Shown in pieces: positions 9,116 through 16,987 of a DNA stretch of 64,000 nt (the first letter of the stretch is position 1; every line of letters starts with the position of its first letter). Below the pieces are notes generated by a model. That model had not been told where the DNA came from and ran no database searches. It saw only the letters and a program-made list of their open reading frames with translations. This DNA is from Candidatus Accumulibacter proximus (GTDB taxonomy: Bacteria > Pseudomonadota > Gammaproteobacteria > Burkholderiales > Rhodocyclaceae): assembly GCA_016709675.1 (NCBI GenBank), contig JADJMH010000018.1:62001-126000 (forward strand), written 5' to 3'. The position numbers and the translations under genes are program-made.

Positions 9116-10492
9116 CTAGACCACAGGCGATCTGCACCAGCGCAGCCGCGCCTCGAAACCACCCCCGCTGAGGTTCTCGACCTCGAAACGCGCTAGGTGC
9201 AGTTCGGCGATCCGCTGGCCAATGGCCAGCCCGAGGCCACTGCCTTCGGCGCTTGCCTCGCGACCGCGATAGAAGCGTTCGACGAGCCGCGGCAACTCCT
9301 CCAGCGCTACGCCTGGCCCATCGTCGGCGACGCCAAGCGACAATTCGCCATTCTGCCGGCGGGCGAAGACGGTGATCGTGCTATCGGAAGGCGTATACCG
9401 CAGGGCGTTGTCGATCAGATTGCGCAGCACGATCTCCAGCAGCTCGGCGTCGCCGCTGACGAGCAGCGGCGAGTCCCCGGCCTTGAGTCGGATGGTCCGG
9501 GTGTCGAGACCTCGATTCGTCTCGGCGATGACCCGTCGCGCCAGTTCGGCGAGGTCGATTTCGCCCGGATTCGGCAGGCTGGCGAGGGGGTCGAGGCGTG
9601 CCAGGCGCAGCAGTTGCTCGAGCACGCGACTCGCCCGGTCGGCGCCAGCCAGGACCTGACTCAGCGCATGCTGACGGTCGTTGCGATCGGCGGTGAGCTG
9701 AGCGACCTGCGCCTGTATCTTGACCACCGCCAGCGGCGTGCGCAATTCATGTGCCGCGTCAGCGGTAAAGCGGCGCTCGTTTTCCAGCGTGTCGCGCAGC
9801 CTGAAAAGCAGCCGATTGAGGGCTGCAACCAGCGGTTGTGCTTCGAGCGGAGCGCTGCGGTTGGCCAGCGGTTTGAGGTTCTCCGGCGAGCGCGAAGCGA
9901 CATCGGCGGCCAGATCATCGAGCGGCTTGAGTGCGCGCCGGACCGAGTAGTAGATCAGCAGCAAGAGGACGGGCGAAATCAGCGCGATCGGGAAGACCGT
10001 CTGGCCGGCGACTTCCAGCGCCGCCCGGTCGCGCAGTTCGATCGACTGTCCGACCTGCACGCGATAGTCCCCGGAGCTCGCTTCGAGATTGAGCATTCGC
10101 CAGGGTTGGCCGTCGTGCTCGATGATGCTGTAGCCGGGGGCCGCCGACAAGGGCGCCGCGGGTGCGTGCTCCGAGCGCAGCAGAAGCGAGCCGTCGGCAC
10201 GACCGATCTGGAACTCGAGCGGCGGTTCATACAGATTGGCCTCGTTGCTGCGCACCGTTGCCAGGCGCGTCGCCAGGTCTGCGAGGTGATTCTCGTTGTC
10301 ACGGACCAGTGCCAGGAGCAGTCTTGCCGACTGCGCCAGGTGTCCGTCCATCAATTCCTCGGCTTCGTGCTGTGCCTGCCAGTAACTCATCAAGCCGCTC
10401 AGCGCCAGGCCCAGGAGGGCGGCGATGCAGACGGTGCGCAGCAGCCGCCAGCGCAGCGACTGCAGGCGAGCACATTGCAGCGAGTTCGGCAT
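9116..10492 (-). CDS. QseC/PmrB-like sensor histidine kinase
   Basis: This inner-membrane kinase of 458 residues has two transmembrane helices (about 20-38 and 166-184) enclosing a ~125-residue periplasmic sensor domain. A HAMP-like linker follows, then the dimerisation/phosphoacceptor motif FTADAAHELRTPLAVV with His248. The ATPase domain has the N-box LRNLIDNALRYTP, the G1 box VADDGPGV and the G2 box GSGLGLAI. Its ATG overlaps the stop of the response-regulator gene by one base (TGATG), so the two form a two-component pair. It is the last gene of the seven-gene operon starting at 15385. The sensed signal is unknown. Confidence 0.93.
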   Translation of the reverse strand: MPNSLQCARLQSLRWRLLRTVCIAALLGLALSGLMSYWQAQHEAEELMDGHLAQSARLLLALVRDNENHLADLATRLATVRSNEANLYEPPLEFQIGRADGSLLLRSEHAPAAPLSAAPGYSIIEHDGQPWRMLNLEASSGDYRVQVGQSIELRDRAALEVAGQTVFPIALISPVLLLLIYYSVRRALKPLDDLAADVASRSPENLKPLANRSAPLEAQPLVAALNRLLFRLRDTLENERRFTADAAHELRTPLAVVKIQAQVAQLTADRNDRQHALSQVLAGADRASRVLEQLLRLARLDPLASLPNPGEIDLAELARRVIAETNRGLDTRTIRLKAGDSPLLVSGDAELLEIVLRNLIDNALRYTPSDSTITVFARRQNGELSLGVADDGPGVALEELPRLVERFYRGREASAEGSGLGLAIGQRIAELHLARFEVENLSGGGFEARLRWCRSPVV

Positions 10493-11154
10493 CAGCCGGC
10501 GTCACCCAGCTGGTAGCCCAGCCCACGAACGGTGCGAATGAAATCGGCGCCGAGTTTCTTGCGCAAATGGTGGACGTACACCTCGACGGTGTTGCTACCG
10601 GTTTCCTCCCCCCAGGCGTAGAGGCTCTCTTCGAGCTGGCTCCGTGTCCGGATGTGGCTCTTGTGGCTGAGCAGGTCATGCAGCAGGGTGTACTCGCGCG
10701 CCGACAGGGTCACCGGCTGGCCGTCCCGGGTGACCCGCTTGCTTGCCGGCTCCAGCACGACGCCGGCATGCTCCAGCGTCGGCGTCGCGGCGCCGCCGGC
10801 ACGACGAATCAGTGCCCGCAGACGGGCCTGCAGTTCGGGGAGATCGAAGGGCTTGGTCAGGTAGTCGTCGGCCCCGGCGTCGAGCCCGGCAATCTTGTCG
10901 GCACTGCTGTCGCGCGCCGTGAGGATCAGTACCGGCAGCTGATTGCCGCGTTGCCGAAGATCCTTCAGCACCGAGAGGCCATCGCGCTTCGGCAAACCTA
11001 GGTCGAGGACGCAGGCCTGATAGCTATGATCGAGCAGCGCCAGGCAGGCGGCTTCGCCGTCACGCACCCAGTCGACCGCGTAGTCTGCCAGCTTCAGGCC
11101 GGCACGTATGCCGTCACCGAGCAAGGCGTCGTCTTCAACCAGCAGAATGCGCAA
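10492..11154 (-). CDS. QseB/PmrA-type OmpR-family response regulator
   Basis: This 220-residue DNA-binding regulator has a receiver domain with acidic pocket E7/D8, phosphoacceptor D51 (CVLDLGLPK) and the conserved lysine in LTKPFDLPELQARL. A winged-helix output domain follows (SAREYTLLHDLLSHKSHI, then VEVYVHHLRKKLGADFIRTV and RGLGYQL). The start is a TTG at 11154, directly after the TAA of the TPR gene, and its stop overlaps the kinase start. The PmrA/QseB class binds direct repeats of the form CTTAAG-N5-CTTAAG. A close match lies upstream of the operon's first gene (15430-15446), suggesting autoregulation. Confidence 0.93.
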   Translation of the reverse strand: MRILLVEDDALLGDGIRAGLKLADYAVDWVRDGEAACLALLDHSYQACVLDLGLPKRDGLSVLKDLRQRGNQLPVLILTARDSSADKIAGLDAGADDYLTKPFDLPELQARLRALIRRAGGAATPTLEHAGVVLEPASKRVTRDGQPVTLSAREYTLLHDLLSHKSHIRTRSQLEESLYAWGEETGSNTVEVYVHHLRKKLGADFIRTVRGLGYQLGDAG

Positions 11155-11811
11155 TTACTTGGCTTCCTTCTTGAGTTTGGCCAGCAAAGCCTGAATTTCC
11201 TGACGACGACCGCTGTCGGCGAGTTCGCGGCCGGGGCGAGGCGGAGCTTTGAGCGCCTTTTCGAGGTAAGGCAGAGCCTCGGCCGGGTGGCCGCGGTCGG
11301 CCAGATACTCGCCGTAAAAGAAGTTCGGGTCAATACCATCGGGATTGATCGCCAGCGCTTTCTTGAAATACTCCTCGGCACGCTCCTTGTCGCCGAAGCC
11401 GACCGGCCAGCCAGGGACCTTGGCATACAGCGTCGCCAGACTGGTATAAGCCGAGCCGTTGAGCGCCTTATCGTTGAGCTTCAGCGCCTCGTCCAGACGC
11501 TGCCGTGCCTCCTTGGCCAGCGATAGCGCGCCGAGGCCGCCCTTGGCGCCCGCTTCACTGGAGAGGACAATGCCCTCCCAGATCAGCGGCTCAGGCATCT
11601 TCGGATTGCTGTCGACGATCTTGCGCGCCTGTATTGCGAGAGCCCGGTAGCCTTCGGCCTGCTGCTTTTCCGGCTGACGATACTTGATTTCGGCCCATTG
11701 CTCCTGGATCGGCCGGATCAGATCTTCCGGCGTCGCGGCAACGGCCAGGTGGGTCAAGGCAAGGAGGGAAAGCAGCGCGAGCAATCGGGCTGGTTGAAAA
11801 GCAGTATTCAT
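11155..11811 (-). CDS. Exported TPR protein
   Basis: This 218-residue protein has a Sec signal peptide of about 25 residues (PARLLALLSLLALTHLAVAA) with a probable AVA-A cleavage site. The mature part is helical with TPR-like units (GSAYTSLATLYAK, AEEYFKKALAINPDGI, AEALPYLEKALKA) and a lysine-rich end. The start at 11811 gives the signal peptide; a much longer open frame upstream runs antisense-like through the SDR gene and is rejected. It sits 23 bases after the SDR gene and directly before the response regulator. It probably acts in the periplasm; its partner is unknown. Confidence 0.8.
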   Translation of the reverse strand: MNTAFQPARLLALLSLLALTHLAVAATPEDLIRPIQEQWAEIKYRQPEKQQAEGYRALAIQARKIVDSNPKMPEPLIWEGIVLSSEAGAKGGLGALSLAKEARQRLDEALKLNDKALNGSAYTSLATLYAKVPGWPVGFGDKERAEEYFKKALAINPDGIDPNFFYGEYLADRGHPAEALPYLEKALKAPPRPGRELADSGRRQEIQALLAKLKKEAK

Positions 11812-11834
11812 CAGGTGAGTCCTTTCACTGTGGT

Positions 11835-12620
11835 TCAGGATGACGGGCTGTGTTGTTTGATGATCGCCAGCTTGCCGGCCAGGGCGCGATCGATGAGCGA
11901 TGGCGCAACCCCGTTGAGCCAGGCAAACAGGCGCTCGGGAAAACCGAAATGATGCTCGCCATCGCCGCGGCGCAAGGCGGCGACGACCTGCCGGGCAACA
12001 TCCACCGGACTGTCGCTCTGGCTTTTCAGGGCCCGGTTCAGGGCCTTGATCGCGTCGGTGTTCAGCGGCGTATCGATCGCGCGCGGGGCGATGTGAATCA
12101 CGGCGACCAGTGAATCCGCCAGTTCGCGGCGCAAGGCCTGGGAAAAGCCTCGCAGTCCGGCCTTGGCCGCCGAATAGGCGACGAAGCCGGGAAATGGCAG
12201 GCTGCCGAAGGTCGAACCGATGTTGACGATCGCTGCCTGCGGTTGCGCCTTGAGCCATGGCAGCAGGGCATGCGTCAGGTGGATTGGCGCTTCCAGGTTG
12301 GTCGCCAGGACCCGCTCGATCGCTACCCACTCCTGATTCTCGAGCAGGCCGAAGGCGCTGACGCCAGCGTTGTTGATCAGCACATTGACGCCGAACTCAC
12401 GCGCGGCTCCGGCCAGGGCGGCGACTCCGGAGGCGCGCTCGAGATCGGCGCAGATACTGGCGACGCCCGGCCCCAGCGAGGTCGCCAGGGCATTCAGGCG
12501 CCCGCTGTCACGCCCGGCGAGCAGAAGCGCGGCGCCGCAGTCAGTCAGCTGGCGGGCGAGTTCCTGGCCGAGGCCGCCACTGGCGCCGGTCAGCAGAATA
12601 CGTGCATTCTTCAACTGCAT
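11835..12620 (-). CDS. Short-chain dehydrogenase/reductase
   Basis: This is a 261-residue classical SDR. The cofactor loop TGASGGLG is at 11-18 and the NNAG motif at 83-86. The catalytic residues are Ser136 (NIGSTFGS), Tyr149 and Lys153 (YSAAK). Arg37 after the second strand (AGRDSGR) suggests NADP(H). The C-terminal tail (HHFGFPERLFAWLNGVAP) is hydrophobic and could contact a lipid substrate or membrane. It overlaps the preceding di-iron enzyme gene by 10 bases. With the neighbouring ligase and oxidase, it probably reduces or oxidises a fatty-acyl-derived intermediate; this is inferred from context only. Confidence 0.9.
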   Translation of the reverse strand: MQLKNARILLTGASGGLGQELARQLTDCGAALLLAGRDSGRLNALATSLGPGVASICADLERASGVAALAGAAREFGVNVLINNAGVSAFGLLENQEWVAIERVLATNLEAPIHLTHALLPWLKAQPQAAIVNIGSTFGSLPFPGFVAYSAAKAGLRGFSQALRRELADSLVAVIHIAPRAIDTPLNTDAIKALNRALKSQSDSPVDVARQVVAALRRGDGEHHFGFPERLFAWLNGVAPSLIDRALAGKLAIIKQHSPSS

Positions 12621-13276
12621 GGCTGCTCCTCCGCACTCGGCAGGGTGCGGAAGACGTCCGCGTAGAGCTGGTAGAAGACTCTTGCGCTACGCAGCACGTC
12701 GGCCTGGTCGGCCGGCGTCATGCGCTCGAGCAGATCGGCGAGATGCCTGGTGTGCTGCTGGTCCAGCGTACCGTGCGAGCGCAGGTACGAAAAAGCAGAG
12801 TTCGGCAGCGCCAGCGCCTGCTGGATGCGGTCGGCAGCCTGCAGGGCCAGAGCCACGCTGGTGCCCTCGAGGACGAAGACCATGCCGAAGAACGCCGCCG
12901 GGTTGCCACGGTTGAGGAGGTCGTAGGCGTAGGCAACCATGACCTCGGCCGGCAGATCCGGTTGACTCGCGCGCACGGCATCGGCATCACCGCCGGCGGC
13001 TGCGATGTCGCTGAGGATCCATTCCTCGTGGCCGATCTCCTCGTCGATGTATTCGGCCACTGGCCGCCGCAGCCAGGACAGACGTTCGGGCAGGCGGCCG
13101 CCGAGGGTCATCAGCAGAGGCGTGGTGTGCCGCACGTGGTGATAGGCCTGCCCGAGAAAAGCGAGATAGCTGGCCAGAGTGACGCGACCTTGCAGACAGT
13201 CGGCAACAACGGGCGCGGCAAACAACTGTGCGCGATCGGCTGCCGTGGCGGCCGTCAAGTGCTCATAAAACGACAT
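12611..13276 (-). CDS. Haem-oxygenase-like iron-containing redox enzyme (HDO family)
   Basis: This 221-residue, all-helical protein belongs to the TenA/PqqC-like 'iron-containing redox enzyme' family (PF14518 type). Candidate metal ligands are E80 and H83 (EEIGHEEW), E137 (VFVLEGTS), and H168, D172 and H175 (SHGTLDQQH). This E-x2-H ... E ... H arrangement resembles UndA, which turns medium-chain fatty acids into terminal alkenes, and other haem-oxygenase-like di-iron oxidases. The start at 13276 is the first ATG consistent with a short overlap (14 bases) with the ligase gene. The likely role is oxidation or cleavage of a substrate activated by the neighbouring ligase. The substrate is unknown. 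Confidence 0.85.
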   Translation of the reverse strand: MSFYEHLTAATAADRAQLFAAPVVADCLQGRVTLASYLAFLGQAYHHVRHTTPLLMTLGGRLPERLSWLRRPVAEYIDEEIGHEEWILSDIAAAGGDADAVRASQPDLPAEVMVAYAYDLLNRGNPAAFFGMVFVLEGTSVALALQAADRIQQALALPNSAFSYLRSHGTLDQQHTRHLADLLERMTPADQADVLRSARVFYQLYADVFRTLPSAEEQPCS

Positions 13277-14786
13277 CGCTTGCTTCCTCTTCTGAGTAGA
13301 GCGCAGCCAGTTCGGCGGCGTGGTGACGGCAGATGGCGGTCCGGATCGGCCGCCCATTGCCGGTCGCCAGACCGTTCTGCGCGGTAAAGGGCGCCGCCGC
13401 ATGCCAGCGGGCGATGCGGGCGTAGTCGGGCAGCGCATGGTTGCTGCGCTGGACCGCAGCGTCCAGCGCGCCGCGGTCGATGCCGGGCGCAGCCACCAGC
13501 AGAGCACTGAGCCAGGGCCTGCCGTCGCCGAAGACCAGAGCCTGGGCGATTGCCGGCTCTGCGAGCAGGACCGACTCGACCCATTCCGGCGCGATGTTGC
13601 GGCCGTAGGAAGTGATCAGCAGGTTCTTGCGCCGACCCGACAGATGCAGATGACCATTCGTGTCGAATCGGCCAAGGTCGCCGGTGGCAAACTCCCGCCC
13701 GGACGCCGGGATCGCCGGCCGGACGACCGCGTCGTCGCCGACGTAGCCCAGAAAGGCCTGCGTGCCGACAACGATTTCGCCCTCGGCAATGCGCACGCTG
13801 ACGTGATCGAGTGGACGTCCGGCATCATCGCCGTCGTCGCCGGGGCGGTTGAGGCTGACCACCGAACCACATTCGGTCAGGCCATAACCCTGATAGGCCG
13901 GCAGGCCCTGGGTGCGTGCCTGGTCCAGCAGGGCCGGTGAGACGCGGGCGCCGCCGACGGCGACGTAGCACAGGCTGGCAGGCCCCTCTTGCCCGCTGGC
14001 GGCGAGAAAGAGAGCCCACAGCTTGAGCAATTCGGGTACCAGGATCAGGCTGCCCGGCGCGGCAGTCGCCACCGCGCGCTGCAGCGCGGCTGGATCGAAC
14101 CCTGACATGCCTTGCCAGCCCAGGGCCGGCAGATCCGGCACAAGGATCTCGGCGCCGCGCAGCAATGGCGCGTAGACGCCAGCAGTATTTTCGAGCAGCA
14201 ACGACAGCGGCAGGACGGCCAGGTGCCGGTCGATCGGCAGATCAGCCAGGCGCCTGGCGACAGCGCTGGCGGTGTCCATCAGGCCAACGGCGCTCAGGCA
14301 GGCTCCCTTGGGCGCACCGGTACTACCCGAGGTAAAGGAGACCTTGGCCGTGCCCGGCGGCAAATCGATCGGCGTGGCCAAGCGCTGCAGCAGGAGCAGT
14401 CCATTCCACTTGCCGACAACGGCAAACCCGCGGTTCAACCCGGCAATGCGCTCGGGCTGGTCGGTGAGGACGCTGTCGGCGCCGCTCTGCTCAAAGACGT
14501 GAGCGAGTTGCGCCTGGCTGAAAAAATCGGGCAGCGGCAGATGCACCGTGCCGGCGCGCAGGGCTGCCAGGTCGGCAATCACCCAGGCCGGACCATTGCC
14601 CGCCAGCACGGCGAGAACGCGTGTGCCGGCGATGCGCGCGGCGAGATCATCGACTGCCGACAGCAGCTCGGAGGCTCGCCAGGTCTGCCGCGTGCCCTGC
14701 AGGACAATGGCGTCAGGCGAACGTTTGGCGAGGGCGGCAAACAGGTACTCGCTGCCGGCATGCGCCGGTGAGCTCCCGCCACTCAT
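13263..14786 (-). CDS. AMP-dependent acyl-CoA synthetase/ligase
   Basis: This is a 507-residue ANL-superfamily adenylating enzyme. The P-loop motif SFTSGSTGAPKG is at about 150-161. YQGYGLTECGSV is the A5 motif, and GDLGRFDTNGHLHLSGRRKN the A7/A8 hinge. The C-terminal catalytic lysine position lies in the TAQNGLATGNGRPIR region. This class activates a carboxylate as acyl-AMP, usually passing it to CoA or a carrier protein. It overlaps the hemolysin-like gene by 4 bases (ATGA) and the di-iron enzyme gene by 14, so it is in the middle of a translationally coupled operon. A medium- or long-chain fatty acid is the likely substrate, by analogy only. Confidence 0.9.
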   Translation of the reverse strand: MSGGSSPAHAGSEYLFAALAKRSPDAIVLQGTRQTWRASELLSAVDDLAARIAGTRVLAVLAGNGPAWVIADLAALRAGTVHLPLPDFFSQAQLAHVFEQSGADSVLTDQPERIAGLNRGFAVVGKWNGLLLLQRLATPIDLPPGTAKVSFTSGSTGAPKGACLSAVGLMDTASAVARRLADLPIDRHLAVLPLSLLLENTAGVYAPLLRGAEILVPDLPALGWQGMSGFDPAALQRAVATAAPGSLILVPELLKLWALFLAASGQEGPASLCYVAVGGARVSPALLDQARTQGLPAYQGYGLTECGSVVSLNRPGDDGDDAGRPLDHVSVRIAEGEIVVGTQAFLGYVGDDAVVRPAIPASGREFATGDLGRFDTNGHLHLSGRRKNLLITSYGRNIAPEWVESVLLAEPAIAQALVFGDGRPWLSALLVAAPGIDRGALDAAVQRSNHALPDYARIARWHAAAPFTAQNGLATGNGRPIRTAICRHHAAELAALYSEEEASDVVL

Positions 14787-15385
14787 GACCGCCGGCGGCT
14801 CCGTTCGAGGGCCATGCGAATGCGGCCCGCGACGACTACCGGTTGCGTATCGTAATAGCGGCCCCAGCTACTGGCGGCCTCGCCAAGCCGGGCTGGGTCA
14901 GCCGGAGCCAGTGCCAGCAAGGGGAGGCCGAGGCGGTTGAAGATGCTGATCAGTTCGCGGGTGGCGGTAAACACCACCCATTCATAGCCCAGGCGGTCGA
15001 GTTGTGCGGCCAGGGCCAATACCACCTGCACGGTGCCGCCAGGTTTTTCGGCTGCCAGATGGCCCACTTCGACGATGCGTTCGCGGCGCACGCGCTGGTT
15101 TGCCAGTTGTGCCATGGCCTGTTCAATCGGCTGATCAAGATAGCGTTCGAGAAAAAGCGCTTCGGCCTCGGCAGCGCGCCAGCCAGTTGCGGCAACGATC
15201 CGTTCGTGCTGCTCGAGGAGCAGCAGGTTGGGCGCGAAAGAGGTGACATCGGCGTCATGGTGCCGCGCGAAAATCGTCCGTATGAACGCTTCTGTTTCTT
15301 CGCGGCGCGGCGAACCGGCGACCGTGTGAGTAGTGGTGATGTGGCTGGAGCAATTTTCGAACACGTCGCGTTTGGCAGTCTGCAT
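14783..15385 (-). CDS. Thermostable-hemolysin-like (GNAT-fold) protein
   Basis: This 200-residue protein matches the 'thermostable hemolysin' family (delta-hemolysin of vibrios). Characteristic segments are ETEAFIRTIFARHHDADVTS, then LFLERYLDQPIEQAM, IVEVGHLAAEKPGG and VFTATRELISIFNRLGLPL. The family has a GNAT-like architecture, with a conserved glycine-rich turn after VEVGHLA. It is therefore more likely an acyl-group-handling enzyme than a pore-forming toxin. It is the first gene of the seven-gene operon, and the ligase start overlaps its stop. No signal peptide is visible, which argues against secretion as a toxin. Confidence 0.8.
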   Translation of the reverse strand: MQTAKRDVFENCSSHITTTHTVAGSPRREETEAFIRTIFARHHDADVTSFAPNLLLLEQHERIVAATGWRAAEAEALFLERYLDQPIEQAMAQLANQRVRRERIVEVGHLAAEKPGGTVQVVLALAAQLDRLGYEWVVFTATRELISIFNRLGLPLLALAPADPARLGEAASSWGRYYDTQPVVVAGRIRMALERSRRRS

Positions 15386-15429
15386 GACCGAGGTCCAGTA
15401 AGTGAGTGCCGCCAGCTTATGGGCGGATC

Positions 15430-15446
15430 CTTAAAGACCTCTTAAG
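15430..15446 (-). promoter_or_regulatory. PmrA/QseB-like direct repeat upstream of the hemolysin-like operon
   Basis: On the minus strand the sequence reads CTTAAG-AGGTC-TTTAAG. This fits the PmrA/QseB box (two YTTAAK half sites separated by 5 bases, an 11-base period). It ends 45 bases before the ATG at 15385. About 8 bases downstream lies CATAAG (15416-15421), a possible -10 element, so the box would occupy the -35 region. The operon itself encodes a regulator of this class. The assignment is by pattern only. Confidence 0.55.
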
Positions 15447-15512
15447 CGCGACCGGACAGCTCAGCCGAAACAGTGGCTGACGGCTGACGGACAAGCCATT
15501 GACGAGGAATCG

Positions 15513-16136
15513 CTACAGGAGGTAGCCGAAGCGCTTCAGCAGCTGCGCCGTCTCACACAGCGGCAGTCCCATCACCCCGCTGTAGCTGCCTGAAAGATGC
15601 TCGATGAACATGCCGGCACGCCCCTGAATGCCGTAGGCGCCGGCCTTGTCCATGGGTTCACCGCTGGCGACATAGCGGCCGATCTCGCCCTCATCGAGCG
15701 GGCGGAAACGCACCTCGCTGATCGACAAGGCCAGTTCCATCTCCCCGTCAAAAGCGATCGCCACTGCCGTGAGGACTCGATGCGTCGTGCCGGAAAGACG
15801 CTGCAGGATCCGCCTGGCATCCTCGGCGTCGCGCGGCTTGCCGATCAGTTCGCCAGCCAGTTCGATCGTCGTGTCGGCTGCCAGCACCGGTTGCGCCAAC
15901 AGTCGTCGCCAACTGACGATGCGACAGCCATGCTCCGCCTTGCTGCGGGCAATGCGCTCGACGTAGTCGACCGGGTCCTCGCCGGTCAGCGGTGTCTCGT
16001 CCAGAGCGCGATCGTCACGCGGCGAATTGCGCAGCAGCAAGGTATCAAAACCAACGCCGATCTGGGCCAGCAGCTCGCGCCGACGCGGGCTGCGCGATGC
16101 CAGGTGCAGGCGCGGATGCTGCGTATCGACGGGCAT
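15513..16136 (-). CDS. maf: Maf-family nucleotide pyrophosphatase
   Basis: This 207-residue house-cleaning enzyme hydrolyses non-canonical nucleoside triphosphates (dTTP/UTP class or m7GTP class). Family motifs are LHLASRSPRRRELLAQIGV at the N-terminus, ARSKAEHG, VLAADTTIELAGELIGKP, SGTTHRVLTAVAI, DKAGAYGIQGRAGMFIEHL and SYSGVMGLPL at the end. The start at 16136 places the ATG one base into the rlmH stop (TGATG). It is the downstream gene of the nadD-rsfS-rlmH-maf operon, a common betaproteobacterial order. Confidence 0.94.
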   Translation of the reverse strand: MPVDTQHPRLHLASRSPRRRELLAQIGVGFDTLLLRNSPRDDRALDETPLTGEDPVDYVERIARSKAEHGCRIVSWRRLLAQPVLAADTTIELAGELIGKPRDAEDARRILQRLSGTTHRVLTAVAIAFDGEMELALSISEVRFRPLDEGEIGRYVASGEPMDKAGAYGIQGRAGMFIEHLSGSYSGVMGLPLCETAQLLKRFGYLL

Positions 16137-16606
16137 CAGCCTTCCCGATGATAAGGATGCTTGCGGACGATGCTGATCGCCCGGTAAAGCTGTTCGCAGA
16201 GGATCAGCCGGGCCAGGGCGTGCGGCAGGGTCAGGCTCGACAGACGGATGCATTCGCTGGCCTGCCTCTTCAAGGTCTCGTCGACGCCGTCGGCACCGCC
16301 AATGACGAAGGCGGTATCACCGCCGACACGCATCCAGCCTTCAAGACGCTCGGCTAGCTTCAGGGTCGGCAGATCGACACCACGCTCGTCGAGCACAACC
16401 ATTCGCTCACAGCCCTGCATGGCGACCAACAGACGGGTTCTTTCGGCGGCCAGCAGTTGTTCGCGGCTTTTCGAACCGCGCGGTTCCGGCTTGACTTCAA
16501 TCACCGACAACGGCAGCTCGCGCGGCATGCGCTTGACGTACTCGGCACAGCCGGCAGCCACCCAGGCAGGCGGCTTGTGACCGACAGCGAGGATGGCCAG
16601 CTTCAT
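16136..16606 (-). CDS. rlmH: 23S rRNA pseudouridine-1915 N3-methyltransferase
   Basis: This 156-residue SPOUT methyltransferase acts on pseudouridine 1915 in helix 69 of 23S rRNA of assembled 70S ribosomes. Typical features are the start MKLAILAVGHKPPAWVAAGC, the KMPRE-like segment KRMPRELPL, LDERGVDLPTLKLAERL, the knot loop FVIGGADGVDE and the end LCEQLYRAISIVRKHPYHRE. It overlaps rsfS by 4 bases and maf by one. The length is the usual one for the family. Confidence 0.96.
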   Translation of the reverse strand: MKLAILAVGHKPPAWVAAGCAEYVKRMPRELPLSVIEVKPEPRGSKSREQLLAAERTRLLVAMQGCERMVVLDERGVDLPTLKLAERLEGWMRVGGDTAFVIGGADGVDETLKRQASECIRLSSLTLPHALARLILCEQLYRAISIVRKHPYHREG

Positions 16607-16980
16607 CCCTGGCCGGCAGACCCGCCCTCGGCCGCTGCCCGGCGCACCCTGAGCGGACCCTTGCCACCCCACAGCTCCTCCAGGTTGTAGTAGCTGCGTA
16701 CCGCCGGCTGCATGACATGAACAATGATGTCGCCGAGGTCGACCAGAACCCACTCGCCAACTTCCTCGCCTTCGCAAGAGAGGACTTGACCGCCCGCTGC
16801 GCGCACCTTGTCCTGCACGTTGCGGGCCAGTGATTTCACCTGACGGTTCGAGTCGCCACAGGCGATGACCATGCGGTCAAAAAGCGAGGTCAGGCGGCTG
16901 GTGTTGATGACTTCGATATCACGGGCCTTGATGTCGTCAAGGGCATCGACAACGAGCTTTTCTAGTTGGGGAAGTTTCAT
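16603..16980 (-). CDS. rsfS: Ribosome silencing factor RsfS
   Basis: This 125-residue protein binds uL14 of the large subunit and blocks subunit joining when nutrients are short. Family motifs include LVVDALDDIKARDIEVINTS, FDRMVIACGDSNRQVKSLAR, GEWVLVDLGDIIVHVMQP and RSYYNLEELWG. The C-terminal tail after LWG is rich in R, A and G and is not conserved. It lies 7 bases after nadD and overlaps rlmH by 4 bases, a classic operon arrangement. Confidence 0.96.
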   Translation of the reverse strand: MKLPQLEKLVVDALDDIKARDIEVINTSRLTSLFDRMVIACGDSNRQVKSLARNVQDKVRAAGGQVLSCEGEEVGEWVLVDLGDIIVHVMQPAVRSYYNLEELWGGKGPLRVRRAAAEGGSAGQG

Positions 16981-16987
16981 TGCTGGG

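Noticed and set aside
11812..12330. N-terminal extension of the exported TPR protein
   Set aside because: The extension lies inside the SDR gene in another frame and would remove the signal peptide from the N-terminus.
14783..15385. Reading the hemolysin-like gene as a secreted toxin
   Set aside because: There is no signal peptide and the family has a GNAT-like layout; the operon context fits an enzyme better.
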